Part shown: one piece after another, positions 18,562 to 26,686 of the stretch
How the letters are laid out: each line of letters begins with the position of its first letter
How positions within the stretch are numbered: the stretch's first letter is position 1
From: Methanothermobacter sp. K4
GTDB taxonomy: Archaea; Methanobacteriota; Methanobacteria; Methanobacteriales; Methanothermobacteraceae
Assembly: GCF_022014235.1 (NCBI RefSeq)
Contig: NZ_JAKLTD010000001.1
Span: 1 to 64,000, forward strand
Direction of reading: 5' to 3'
Length of the DNA: 64,000 nt
Notes under the pieces: model-generated
Told to the model about the DNA's origin: nothing
Seen by the model: only the letters and a program-made list of their open reading frames with translations
Databases searched by the model: none
Position numbers and translations under genes: made by a program

Positions 18562-19496
18562 TCCAGGTGAAGAACCTCAGCTACACCTATCCCGATGGAA
18601 CCACAGCCCTCAGAAACATTAACATGGAAATAGGGAGGGGTGAACGGGTTGCCGTCATAGGTCCCAATGGGGCGGGTAAATCAACACTGTTTCTGCACCT
18701 CAACGGGATACTGGAACCATCAGCCGGTGAAATAATAATCGATGGAGAAAAAATCAACTACAGCAAATCTGAACTTATAGGGATAAGGCAGAAGGTTGGC
18801 ATAGTTTTCCAGAACCCCGATGATCAGCTCTTCGCTCCAACAGTGAAAGATGACGTTGCCTTCGGCCCCACGAACCTTGGACTCAGTGAAGAGGAGGTCG
18901 AGGAAAGGGTGAGGGAGTCACTTGAAAGGGTGGGTATGTCAGGCTACGAAAAAAGGGCGCCCCACCATCTGAGCGGCGGTGAAAAGAAAAGGGTGGCCAT
19001 CGCAGGGATCCTGGCCATGAAGCCTGAGATCATGGTCCTTGACGAGCCCACAACAGGACTGGACCCTGAAACCGCCGATGGGATAATCGAAATACTGCTT
19101 GAACTGAGCAGGGAGGGCATAACAGTTATAATATCCTCCCACGACGTTGAAATCCTCAGCCAGTTTGCTGAGAGAATATTTGTTCTAAACAGCGGTGAAC
19201 TCATCGCCGATGGAACACCAGGTGAAATCTTCGGAGAACCTGAGATAATAAGAAGAGCCAGTTTAAGACTTCCCAGGACCGCTGAGCTCATGAACCGCCT
19301 TAAAATGGCGGGCTTTGATGTTGATGTCAAGCTGACTGTGGATGAGGCATACCATGAACTCCTGCACCTCCTCGGGGCGGATGCCTACCACAGACTGCTT
19401 CACTTTCTGGGTGAAAAAAGACAGCATAAACTCATGCACCTCCTCGGGGATGAGAAGTACCATGAACTTCTACATGTACTCCGGGAAGAAAGGTGA
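18558..19496 (+). CDS. cbiO: ECF transporter ATPase CbiO with a His-repeat C-terminal tail
   Basis: A 312-residue ABC ATPase with Walker [10 protein letters not shown] near 36-44, a Q-loop ([10 protein letters not shown]), signature LSGGEKKR near 138, Walker [12 protein letters not shown] near 160 and the H-loop SSHD near 194. It powers the CbiMNQ importer. The ordinary protein ends near residue 260. Here residues about 264-312 form four 12-residue units of the type xYHxLLHxLGxx with eight histidines spaced i/i+4. Such a tail should bind transition metal and may store cobalt/nickel or sense it. The gene overlaps cbiQ by four bases and converges on the TadC gene. Confidence 0.93.
   Translation: MIQVKNLSYTYPDGTTALRNINMEIGRGERVAVIGPNGAGKSTLFLHLNGILEPSAGEIIIDGEKINYSKSELIGIRQKVGIVFQNPDDQLFAPTVKDDVAFGPTNLGLSEEEVEERVRESLERVGMSGYEKRAPHHLSGGEKKRVAIAGILAMKPEIMVLDEPTTGLDPETADGIIEILLELSREGITVIISSHDVEILSQFAERIFVLNSGELIADGTPGEIFGEPEIIRRASLRLPRTAELMNRLKMAGFDVDVKLTVDEAYHELLHLLGADAYHRLLHFLGEKRQHKLMHLLGDEKYHELLHVLREER
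19347..19493 (+). repeat. Four 36-bp coding repeats in cbiO
   Basis: Four in-frame tandem units of 36 bases (the last slightly longer) code for the His-rich 12-residue repeats [36 protein letters not shown] and [12 protein letters not shown]. The DNA copies have diverged at many synonymous sites, so the amino-acid pattern has been kept by selection rather than being a fresh duplication (inference). Confidence 0.85.
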
Positions 19497-19523
19497 CTGG
19501 TCTATCAAATATACATTTGGAGT

Positions 19524-20603
19524 CTAGAGTTTTGGCTCAAGCCTCTTGATCATGAAGGCCATGAACCCCACCAGCATCGGGAAGAGGAAGAGATATATCA
19601 GTATGATGGCTATTGGTGGTAAGACTGACCCCATAACAGTGGACGCTGCAAGGAGCATGACAAGGAATATAACGGGTCCCAGAATCGCAAGGAACATGTA
19701 GATCATGGTGAAGGAGTTGAGCTTCTGGAAATAATCCTTGAGCTTCATCCTCATCTCATATGCAATATCATCTGCAATAACATTGAGTGTCTTGGAGAGA
19801 TCCCCACCACTGTTGAGGGTCCTTGTGATCTGATAGACAGCCCTCTTGAGACCATCGGATTCTATGCGGTTACTCATCTCAATAAGGGCACTCTCAGTGG
19901 TCTCACCGTACTTGATCTCCTCAAGAGTCCTCGCGAACTCCTCAGAAAGGGCTCCATAACCGGACATTGCAACTGAACGCATACTATCATGGAGTCCAAG
20001 TCCTGATTTGAGTTCGGTGGCCATCTGACGGAGTGCGAAGGGGAGCTCCCTGGAAGCCTCGCTTGAACGTTTGCCCTTCTGAAGGTTCGGGAGGAATATG
20101 ATAATTATGGCCATGAAGAGAACAGCCAGCATCATTGCAAGGCCTATCTCGATCCCGAACCCAAGGACGACCATCACAACAAGGAGAACCGCCCCTGAGC
20201 CCCCACCAAGTATCATTATGAGCTTGGGGTCAAGCTGCTCCTTCTCCTCTTCCTTCAGGATCTCCTCAAGGGAAGCCCTCTGAAAGCTTTCACGGGTGGC
20301 GCTGTCCTCTCCCCGCTCTTCGAGTCTTTTATCCGCCTCTATAAGGCCCTTGAAAACCTCTATCTCCTCAGGGGTCATTTTCATCCTGCTTATAACCCTC
20401 GCTGATCCCCTTCTTGAGAGAAAACCTGGCTTGGGTTTCCCGGGTTCCCTCTTCAGGATCCCCCCAGGTTTTCCAATTGGGGGCGCCTTTGGCTTTATCT
20501 CACCTATCTTCTTAACTGGCTTCTGGACGCCCTCACCCACCTTCTTTGTGGATGTCAGGGTGAGTCCCCCAAGTTTATCGAATATATCCCTGATTGAGAC
20601 CAT
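19524..20603 (-). CDS. TadC/GspF-type type II secretion membrane protein
   Basis: A 359-residue protein. Residues 1-120 are a charged, Pro/Lys-rich cytoplasmic region. Membrane segments lie near 130-150, 155-173, 293-313 and 322-348. Between them is the T2SSF domain (about 185-290) with ELPFALRQMATELKSGLGLHDSM. These proteins are the platform on which the TadA-type ATPase drives pilus or secretion assembly. It follows the ATPase gene by 11 bases. No prepilin or prepilin peptidase gene is nearby, so what it assembles is unknown. Confidence 0.85.
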   Translation of the reverse strand: MVSIRDIFDKLGGLTLTSTKKVGEGVQKPVKKIGEIKPKAPPIGKPGGILKREPGKPKPGFLSRRGSARVISRMKMTPEEIEVFKGLIEADKRLEERGEDSATRESFQRASLEEILKEEEKEQLDPKLIMILGGGSGAVLLVVMVVLGFGIEIGLAMMLAVLFMAIIIIFLPNLQKGKRSSEASRELPFALRQMATELKSGLGLHDSMRSVAMSGYGALSEEFARTLEEIKYGETTESALIEMSNRIESDGLKRAVYQITRTLNSGGDLSKTLNVIADDIAYEMRMKLKDYFQKLNSFTMIYMFLAILGPVIFLVMLLAASTVMGSVLPPIAIILIYLFLFPMLVGFMAFMIKRLEPKL

Positions 20604-20614
20604 TGTATCTGCCC

Positions 20615-22195
20615 TCAGAGTATGCTGTCAAGAACACCGTCAGGGTCCCTGTAGTACTCATTTATGTAGTGCCCAACCTCATCTATGGACCTTATGTTCT
20701 CATCGGCCATGTACTCAAGGACGAGTCTTCTCCTTTCAATCTCCTCCTCTATCTCATTTATGCTTATGGCCCTGAGTTCAGCTATCTCCCTGAGGGTCTG
20801 GCTGGCTATTTCAACGTATTCCACCTTATCGGTTACGCTGTTCCATTCAAAGACCCTGTTGAGCTGAACATTGCCCTCCTCCATACCCACAACCTCGGCA
20901 ACCTCAGTTATCCTCCTTATTGAACCCCCTTCGGGGCGGTACATCCTGTTCTGCATGATTATAAAGTCAAGGGCGGGTATCATTATCCTCGGCACGTTCA
21001 TGGGAGGGTTTATGAGACGTGTTATTGTTTCCCTGGCGGTGTTTGCGTGAAGCGTTCCAAAACCACTGTGCCCTGTGTTGAGGGCTGTGAAGAGTGTTAT
21101 TGCCTCTCCACCCCTTACCTCCCCGACAATCACCCTGTCGGGTCTCTGACGGAGGGAGTTCTTAACCAGGGTGTCCATGTCCAGTTCCCCCTTACCCTCT
21201 ATGTTTGGTGGTCTTGTCTCCATCCTCAGGATGTGGGTGTGGGGTAACTGAAGTTCCAGCGTATCCTCAATTGTTATGATACGCTCTGTCGGGGGTACAA
21301 AGGCGGATACCGTGTTGAGGATTGTTGTTTTACCTGAACCAGTACCCCCAGCAACTATGGCGTTGCATGGCTTCACCCCGAGTCCATCGGTGCAGACCCA
21401 GAGGAATGCTGCAAGATGTGAGGACATGGTCTTGAAGTTGATGAGGTCAACAACCGTGAAGGGGTCCTTCCTGAATTTTCGTATGGTGAGTGTTGATCCG
21501 TCCGGAGAAACAGGGGGTATTGTTGCATTGATCCTTGAGCCGTCAGGCAGCCTTGCATCCAGTATGGGTGTCTGCTGGTCTATACGCCTGTTCACCTGCC
21601 TTGCAATGAGGTCAATGATTGCCTTTATGTCGTCATCGTTCTTGAAGACCACATTGGTTATCATCATGCCCATTTTCCTGTGGTAGACAAAGACAGGTTT
21701 GTTGACACCGATTACCATTATCTCCTCGAGGTCATCATCCTTGATGAGGGGGTCAAGTTCCCCGTATCCCAGCATCTCCTGGGAGATCTGCTTGGCGAGT
21801 TTATCAACATTGCGAACCCCCTTCATCTTGAGGAATTCCTTAACCTCCGACATGAAGGTGGATTCGTCTATCCTGAAATCCTCACCCTTGGATACCGCGA
21901 CCTCAACAAGTTTTTCACGGATCTCGTTGAGGAGTTCCCTTTCCTTCTCAGAGAACTTTGGAAGGGACACCTTGTATTTGGGTATGAGGTCGCCCTCGAT
22001 AATTTCAACATCCTTTATATCGGGACCGCGGGGGGCGGGTTTCGGCGCTGGTTTTTCAAGCACCTTTTCAACCTTGAATTCCGATTCCGCAGGCCTCTCC
22101 CTTTTTTCTTCCCTTGGAGTCGCTTCCTCATCAGCTGCGAATTCTCCGAGAATTTCCCTCAGAATCTCCTTCCTCTTGTCCCTCATGTTACTCAT
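20615..22195 (-). CDS. TadA/CpaF-type secretion ATPase
   Basis: A 526-residue AAA-type ATPase. Residues 1-75 are charged and disordered-looking, about 80-190 form the N-terminal domain, and then come Walker [11 protein letters not shown] near 285, an Asp box ([15 protein letters not shown]), Walker B ([12 protein letters not shown]) and a His box ([10 protein letters not shown]). It should power a type IV pilus-like or type II secretion machine with the TadC-like protein downstream. An ATG three codons further in (22186) is an equally good start. Its promoter must overlap the head of the divergent methyltransferase gene. Confidence 0.88.
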   Translation of the reverse strand: MSNMRDKRKEILREILGEFAADEEATPREEKRERPAESEFKVEKVLEKPAPKPAPRGPDIKDVEIIEGDLIPKYKVSLPKFSEKERELLNEIREKLVEVAVSKGEDFRIDESTFMSEVKEFLKMKGVRNVDKLAKQISQEMLGYGELDPLIKDDDLEEIMVIGVNKPVFVYHRKMGMMITNVVFKNDDDIKAIIDLIARQVNRRIDQQTPILDARLPDGSRINATIPPVSPDGSTLTIRKFRKDPFTVVDLINFKTMSSHLAAFLWVCTDGLGVKPCNAIVAGGTGSGKTTILNTVSAFVPPTERIITIEDTLELQLPHTHILRMETRPPNIEGKGELDMDTLVKNSLRQRPDRVIVGEVRGGEAITLFTALNTGHSGFGTLHANTARETITRLINPPMNVPRIMIPALDFIIMQNRMYRPEGGSIRRITEVAEVVGMEEGNVQLNRVFEWNSVTDKVEYVEIASQTLREIAELRAISINEIEEEIERRRLVLEYMADENIRSIDEVGHYINEYYRDPDGVLDSIL

Positions 22196-22227
22196 CTTTT
22201 AATATGTGGAGGATAATATTTAAGTGT

Positions 22228-23154
22228 ATGTCAGCAAGGTGTCCAGTCTGTGGGGAGGTTCTTCGCGCCCATAACAAGCATGAACTGGAAGGGTATTATG
22301 ACCCCTGTGAGGGCTGTATAAATCCTGGTTTCAGGAAGTTCAGACCCATACTGGAACAGGTGACTGAATCGGCACTTGAAGAATGTGAATGTGGCAGGAG
22401 GCACCTTGATTCTGTAATGGCACAGGTATCCATGATCCTTATAGAGAATGGGGTCCTCCCCAAAAATGCCAGGTTGAGGGACGCCGGTGTTCCGCTCATA
22501 ACTCCTGCATTTCCCCTTAAATCGGCTCCATTCCTGCCCGAGGATTCGCTTGTTCTTCTCACACCCGCGGCCACTGGGAAAACTGCGGAGCTGATAATAA
22601 CTGATGTGCCTGAGGTTAAGGGTGTCATAAGGGGTGATCCCTCAGTGACACCAGGGGTTATGGATTCATCCAGGGCCCCAGAGGCATATGATCTTCTTGC
22701 AGGCTGTGATATGAGGTGTGACATTATAGATACCCCCTCAGGTTCAATGTCCATATACAGGAGGCAGAGCAGACTTCACATAGAATTTGCAGGTGCAAAA
22801 AACCATAAAATAGAAGCTGCCGCCAGGGAAATCCTATCAACCCGTCCAGAGACTGTTCTGGATGCCACCTGCGGTCCAGGAACCCTGGGAATATTTGCAC
22901 TGATGGCCGGTGCAGAGATGGTTGTCTTCAATGACATCTGGATGGATGCATGTGAGATGACACGCCTGAACCTTCAGATCAATGGCTTCAGAAGGGAAAG
23001 GTTCAGAATATACTCTGAGGACATCAGAAATCTTCCTGAAGTCCTGGATGAGAAATTTGAGCTATGTATTGTGGATCCTTTCCCTGGTGTGGAAGTAAAG
23101 GAGTTCATTGAGGCTGCAGGAAAACTGGCAGAGAGGATTCTGCTGATTCAGTGA
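22228..23154 (+). CDS. SAM-dependent methyltransferase with an N-terminal zinc ribbon
   Basis: A 308-residue protein. The first 60 residues are a cysteine-rich domain (CPVCGEVLRAHNK, CEGC, CECGRRH) that should bind zinc. About 205-308 is a class I methyltransferase fold with motif I VLDATCGPGTLGIFA, the acidic end of strand 2 (FNDIWMDACEMTRLNL) and motif IV LCIVDPFPG. The DPFPG motif differs from NPPY/DPPY of base methyltransferases. The substrate is unknown; tRNA is a guess based on the zinc ribbon. Start at ATG 22228; GGAGG lies about 14 bases upstream, longer than usual. Confidence 0.7.
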   Translation: MSARCPVCGEVLRAHNKHELEGYYDPCEGCINPGFRKFRPILEQVTESALEECECGRRHLDSVMAQVSMILIENGVLPKNARLRDAGVPLITPAFPLKSAPFLPEDSLVLLTPAATGKTAELIITDVPEVKGVIRGDPSVTPGVMDSSRAPEAYDLLAGCDMRCDIIDTPSGSMSIYRRQSRLHIEFAGAKNHKIEAAAREILSTRPETVLDATCGPGTLGIFALMAGAEMVVFNDIWMDACEMTRLNLQINGFRRERFRIYSEDIRNLPEVLDEKFELCIVDPFPGVEVKEFIEAAGKLAERILLIQ

Positions 23155-23169
23155 CCCCAGACATGGAAC

Positions 23170-23193
23170 CTCCAGAATCTGGTTGTTTTTTAG
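23170..23193 (+). terminator. Probable terminator of the methyltransferase gene
   Basis: A short stem CCAG/CTGG (23172-23175 with 23179-23182) is followed by TTGTTTTTT (23183-23191), 16 bases after the stop codon at 23154. U-rich tracts are the usual archaeal termination signal. The stem is short. Confidence 0.45.
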
Positions 23194-23227
23194 ACCCATT
23201 TTTAACTGATAACTAGCTGATTGAAAC

Positions 23228-24472
23228 TTAAATTCCCATGTAAATAACCACTGCAGGAAGCACAAGGACCCCCATGAGATGGGACTTGCTTATACCTGCA
23301 CAGTGGGGGATGATCCCGAAGGCAGTTGATGTCAGGAGCGCCACTGCAATGAACGGCAGGTTTGCACCCTCCATGATGGCAAAAAAGAAGATAGATGCCA
23401 CCATGAATAGCATTACACAGGCTGAGACCCCCCTATAGCTGATACCTGAGAGGCTGCAAGCGAGGTGATCACCCATCTTTATGGCAGCTACTGCGGCGAC
23501 AGAGACCGCGATTAGAGAAGTGGATATGAAGAGCATCAGATGGGCCATGCTGACGTCCTGAAGAATCTCTGAAATGTAGACCGCAATGCCGCTTCTGGGG
23601 TTTCCTATGAGGTAGAGTGTGAGGAGCGAGAAGAGGGCGTCTGATGTGTTCAGACCTGAAATTGCCATGATGAAATCCTCAGGTGCATCCTCACCCCCTG
23701 AACCTGTGAGGGAGGCTGCTATCATCCCGCCCTGGGCTGGTCCAAATCCAGGGAGAAATCCAAGTAAAACAGATGCAATTCCACCTGCAGATACCGACCT
23801 CAGGGTGTTCATGTTGAACTCTGTGAACTGAACCCTGCTCTGTTCAGGGATATCTGATGCTGAATTTAAACTGTAAATGAGGGTGCTGAGTCCAAAAAAC
23901 CCTGAAAAAAGTGTCATGAGCCCAAGACCCGGTGATAGGGGCGTCTGAAACATGAGCCACCCCATTGCACCTGAGAAGAGAAAAAGCGCCAAAGCCCAGA
24001 TAATAGCCTCGACATTTCTGCTGAGTTTTATCATCATGTAAAGAGATACCAGAATCAGAATCAGCCATATATGGGGTCTGAGGAAATTGTATAGTGGTGG
24101 TAAAATCAGGAAGAGTGATGGTAGGAGGATTATTGTTATGAGGATCCCTCCAACACCACCCACCGTGGCCGCCCTTATGGCCTCCCCTGCCTTACCTTCA
24201 AGCACCAGCCTGTGAGCAGGGAGGACAGAGATGGCTGTTCCCTCATCGGGCACCCCCAGAAGCGCTGAGGGTATGAACTCAAGAAGGGCGTGTGCCACTG
24301 AAAGGGATAATAAAAAAACAGCGAGGACTTCCTCAGATACATGAAGGTGGGTTGATGATGCGAAAATGAATGCTCCCACAGTATTAACATGGATACCTGG
24401 AATCAGGCCAGTTAATATGCCAGTGATTATTCCAAGAAAACAGGCAAAAAGGATATCGGTTATCCCAATCAC
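23228..24472 (-). CDS. TctA/DUF112 family membrane transporter
   Basis: A 414-residue polytopic protein with about eleven segments and the glycine/proline-rich half-repeats of the TctA family (GLIPGIHVNTVGAF in the first half, GFLPGFGPAQGGMIA in the second). Bacterial TctA carries tricarboxylates with TctB and TctC. The archaeal relatives stand alone, as here, and their substrate is unknown. The start is GTG 24472, with no convincing Shine-Dalgarno. It follows the EF-1beta gene by 13 bases. Confidence 0.78.
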   Translation of the reverse strand: MIGITDILFACFLGIITGILTGLIPGIHVNTVGAFIFASSTHLHVSEEVLAVFLLSLSVAHALLEFIPSALLGVPDEGTAISVLPAHRLVLEGKAGEAIRAATVGGVGGILITIILLPSLFLILPPLYNFLRPHIWLILILVSLYMMIKLSRNVEAIIWALALFLFSGAMGWLMFQTPLSPGLGLMTLFSGFFGLSTLIYSLNSASDIPEQSRVQFTEFNMNTLRSVSAGGIASVLLGFLPGFGPAQGGMIAASLTGSGGEDAPEDFIMAISGLNTSDALFSLLTLYLIGNPRSGIAVYISEILQDVSMAHLMLFISTSLIAVSVAAVAAIKMGDHLACSLSGISYRGVSACVMLFMVASIFFFAIMEGANLPFIAVALLTSTAFGIIPHCAGISKSHLMGVLVLPAVVIYMGI

Positions 24473-24485
24473 CCGAAAAGGGGAG

Positions 24486-24755
24486 CTACATTAACCTTCT
24501 CACATCGGTTACCTCTATATTGCTAACACCATCAATACCAGCAAGGCTCTCCTCAGCGGCTTCGGTTCCGCCCTCTGCATCGCCCACAACAACCATCACA
24601 TTGAGGGCCACTAGGCCAAATGCTATTGGCTCCTCATCTATTTTGTGAAGTTCAGTACCCTCGGGTATCCTTGATTCAATTTCCTTCTTGAGTGCCTCAA
24701 GGTCAACGTCTGGACTTTCAGGCATAACCTTTATGGTAGCTACTACATCTCCCAT
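24486..24755 (-). CDS. ef1b: Translation elongation factor aEF-1beta
   Basis: An 89-residue protein with the compact alpha/beta fold of archaeal EF-1beta: VVATIKVMPESPDVDLEALKK, IPEGTELHKIDEEPIAFGLVAL and a C-terminal VSNIEVTDVRRLM. It is the nucleotide exchange factor for EF-1alpha. Start at ATG 24755 because GGAGG stands six bases before it; an upstream ATG at 24770 has no such site. A TATA box sits at 24791-24802, inside the end of the zinc-ribbon gene. Confidence 0.95.
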   Translation of the reverse strand: MGDVVATIKVMPESPDVDLEALKKEIESRIPEGTELHKIDEEPIAFGLVALNVMVVVGDAEGGTEAAEESLAGIDGVSNIEVTDVRRLM

Positions 24756-24790
24756 GAAATACCTCCACACAGAATTTGAGTAATACTAAT

Positions 24791-24802
24791 TTATATATTT
24801 TT
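24791..24802 (-). promoter_or_regulatory. Putative promoter of ef1b
   Basis: AAAAATATATAA on the minus strand is a TATA box whose start would fall near 24770, leaving a leader of about 15-20 bases that carries the GGAGG of ef1b. Confidence 0.5.
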
Positions 24803-24803
24803 C

Positions 24804-24965
24804 CTATGGCCCCTCGAATCCACAGCTGCACCTGTAGGTGTGTCCGAAGGTTCTGCACTTCTGGCACCTGTAGATCATCTCGCCACACATGGGGCACTCA
24901 AATTTCACATAGGTTTCAACCAGAGGTATCTCCTGCTTACAGGATGTGCATTCCATCTTTGTCAT
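24804..24965 (-). CDS. Zinc-ribbon protein linked to translation (COG2888/HVO_2753 type)
   Basis: A 53-residue protein. Four CxxC-like pairs are visible, CTSC, CPMC, CQKC and CSCG, with HTYRC between the last two, enough for two zinc ribbons. Small proteins of this type sit next to the EF-1beta gene in many archaea and are thought to bind RNA in translation (established context, function unproven). GGTGATTAA stands before the ATG. The start abuts the stop of the kinase gene (24966), and the gene lies 48 bases before ef1b. Confidence 0.85.
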   Translation of the reverse strand: MTKMECTSCKQEIPLVETYVKFECPMCGEMIYRCQKCRTFGHTYRCSCGFEGP

Positions 24966-25616
24966 TTAATCACCTCTTATAACTGTACATATACATTCTG
25001 AAGCACCTGCCCTTAAAATGGACAGCACCCTATCGGGAAACTTCCCGTTTGCAACATAACAATCAGTTTTCAGTTTAATGAGAAGTTCAGGTAGTGCCTC
25101 GTCCACTGATGTCTCACCAAAAGATAGTAAGTTTTTAGCACTTATCTCATTTATAAGTTTAGCATCGCTGGCAGGTGGCCTCTCAGTATATATACCATCT
25201 ACATCTGTTGCTATTAAAAGTTTCGCCCCGAGCATGTGTGCTATTATGAGTGACAGGGAATCCGAGGTCACCCTCCATGAGTGTTCAGCGGGATCAGTAA
25301 AACGCAGAAGTTCAGATGGCAGGATCACAGGTGTCATGCCACTCTCAGTTACCTCCCTGCACTCACCGAGTGTCCTCACTGGAACAGCAGATTCACAAAG
25401 GTCAGAAAGCAGTCTTCCAGTAATATCCATGCAGAGTATGGCCGAATCATGGGTTGCCCTTTCAGAAAATCCCAAAAACCTGTCATAGTACCTCACTCTA
25501 TCTGCAAAATCCCCACCACCACACACCACAGCTGCCCCGGTTCCCTCAAGGCTTTTAAGGAGTTCTGCAGCATGTTCAGGGAATAGGCTGCCACCTATCT
25601 TAACAAGCCAGTCCAT
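24966..25616 (-). CDS. mfnE: Archaeal amino-acid-kinase-fold kinase, probably MfnE
   Basis: A 216-residue protein with the amino acid kinase fold: KIGGSLFP at the N-terminus, VVCGGGDFAD near 33, LIATDVDGIYTERPP near 137. Stand-alone archaeal members of this group (COG2054) include MfnE, which phosphorylates aminomethylfuran phosphate in methanofuran biosynthesis. The assignment is by family and by the host being a methanogen; other small substrates are possible. GGTGATATT precedes the ATG. It follows pth2 by 28 bases. Confidence 0.7.
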   Translation of the reverse strand: MDWLVKIGGSLFPEHAAELLKSLEGTGAAVVCGGGDFADRVRYYDRFLGFSERATHDSAILCMDITGRLLSDLCESAVPVRTLGECREVTESGMTPVILPSELLRFTDPAEHSWRVTSDSLSLIIAHMLGAKLLIATDVDGIYTERPPASDAKLINEISAKNLLSFGETSVDEALPELLIKLKTDCYVANGKFPDRVLSILRAGASECICTVIRGD

Positions 25617-25644
25617 AATATCACCATAATTTCCATCTCAGGCC

Positions 25645-25983
25645 TCAGAGAAGTTTGAGGTCGCCTGTTATTTTATCTATCTTCTCATCGTCGTCAGGGC
25701 CTATACCCAGGCATGTGATGGTGCCTGCGGGTATCTGGGTATGCCCTGCGTCCCTCACAAGATAATATGAGATTCCTGAATCCTTCACAGATTCATATAT
25801 CTCCAGAAGCTCATCAAGGCTCTTAACTGAAACTATAACCTTCTTTGAACCATCAATTTCCCATTTTCTGATTTTATCAGGATCTGTTTTTTTGAATGAA
25901 CCAATAGAAGCATGACAGGCCTGGGCTGCTATTTTACCCTTTCCCATCTTCAGATCAGATCTCACTATTATGACCTGTTTCAT
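25645..25983 (-). CDS. pth2: Peptidyl-tRNA hydrolase, type 2
   Basis: A 112-residue protein with Pth2 hallmarks: [19 protein letters not shown] at the N-terminus (the catalytic Lys and Gly-Lys segment), [14 protein letters not shown] and TCLGIGPD near the end. It releases tRNA from stalled peptidyl-tRNA. Start at ATG 25983, five bases after GGTGG. The longer frame to 26073 adds 30 non-conserved residues with no Shine-Dalgarno. Confidence 0.95.
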   Translation of the reverse strand: MKQVIIVRSDLKMGKGKIAAQACHASIGSFKKTDPDKIRKWEIDGSKKVIVSVKSLDELLEIYESVKDSGISYYLVRDAGHTQIPAGTITCLGIGPDDDEKIDKITGDLKLL

Positions 25984-26074
25984 TTTCCCACCATCCGGGT
26001 CTATATTGGTTGGTACTAATAACTGTTTCCAGCACGAAAAAAATGAACAGTCATCAGTGCCCATCTCATGCACA

Positions 26075-26150
26075 CCTCAACCGGAGGTGCCCCTCCAAAC
26101 CAGAAGGTTGGTGCCAGTGTTACAGTGACAATCTGCAAGGCGGGGAAGTA
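26075..26150. other. GC-rich, hairpin-forming intergenic block
   Basis: Between pth2 and the histone gene, this block is richer in G+C than the spacer around it. It can form CACCTC/GAGGTG (loop AACCG), CCAAACC/GGTTGG (loop AGAA, one bulge) and TGTTA/TGACA. A small RNA is possible; a decayed coding segment is the alternative. No box C/D or H/ACA pattern is convincing. Confidence 0.3.
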
Positions 26151-26187
26151 TAGAATCATGATATGGATGGAAAAGAGTGCCGAAAAA

Positions 26188-26202
26188 TCGATAAATTTAA
26201 AT
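26188..26202 (+). promoter_or_regulatory. Putative promoter of the histone gene
   Basis: The segment ATAAATTTAAAT (26191-26202) is TATA-like, and a start about 25 bases on (near 26220) fits the short leader containing GAGGTGATATT before the ATG. Confidence 0.45.
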
Positions 26203-26236
26203 AGTATTTGGTTAAATATAGAATTGAGGTGATATT

Positions 26237-26443
26237 ATGGCCGAATTACCCATAGCACCAGTTGGGAGAATAATAAAAAATGCCGGTGCCCAGAGAATAA
26301 GCGACGACGCAAGGGAAACACTTGCAAAAATTCTGGAAGACAAAGGCGAAGAAATAGCAGCAGAAGCTGTTAAACTAGCAAAACACGCCGGCAGAAAAAC
26401 TGTTAAAGCATCAGACATAGAACTGGCCGTTAAAAAGCTATAA
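26237..26443 (+). CDS. Archaeal histone (HMt/HMf family)
   Basis: A 68-residue protein made only of the histone fold: [16 protein letters not shown], then [31 protein letters not shown] and [17 protein letters not shown]. It forms dimers and tetramers that wrap DNA. GAGGTGATATT precedes the ATG. Methanothermobacter has several such genes; by memory of the gene neighbourhood this is the one called hmtA2, but I cannot confirm this from sequence. Confidence 0.97.
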   Translation: MAELPIAPVGRIIKNAGAQRISDDARETLAKILEDKGEEIAAEAVKLAKHAGRKTVKASDIELAVKKL

Positions 26444-26460
26444 TGGCCATTTCTATTTTA

Positions 26461-26563
26461 TTTTAAATTTCATACTTCAGTATCCCCATCAAGTCGCTGG
26501 TTGACTTTGAAGGATGACTGAATTTAAATGTCATACTTCAGTATCCCAATGAACTGTTGACTA
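26461..26563. repeat. Imperfect 61-bp direct duplication after the histone gene
   Basis: TCATACTTCAGTATCCC occurs at 26470-26486 and again at 26531-26547. Both copies are preceded by TTTAAA and followed by a GTTGACT. Each core holds the inverted repeat ATACT-TC-AGTAT. The offset is 61 bases. It lies in the spacer between the histone gene and the ABCE1 gene. Confidence 0.75.
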
Positions 26564-26686
26564 TTTATTTCCCCGGCAACAATAATTCAAAGGGGCTTGA
26601 ATTTCTGGGAATGAATTTTATTTATTACGTCCCATACCATAATCAACCGAAACTGAATTTTCATCCTCATACCGATGGTGATAGAA

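Noticed and set aside
26075..26150. Box C/D guide RNA
   Set aside because: A TGATGA is found on the minus strand near 26050, but no matching CTGA box or closing stem is placed properly.
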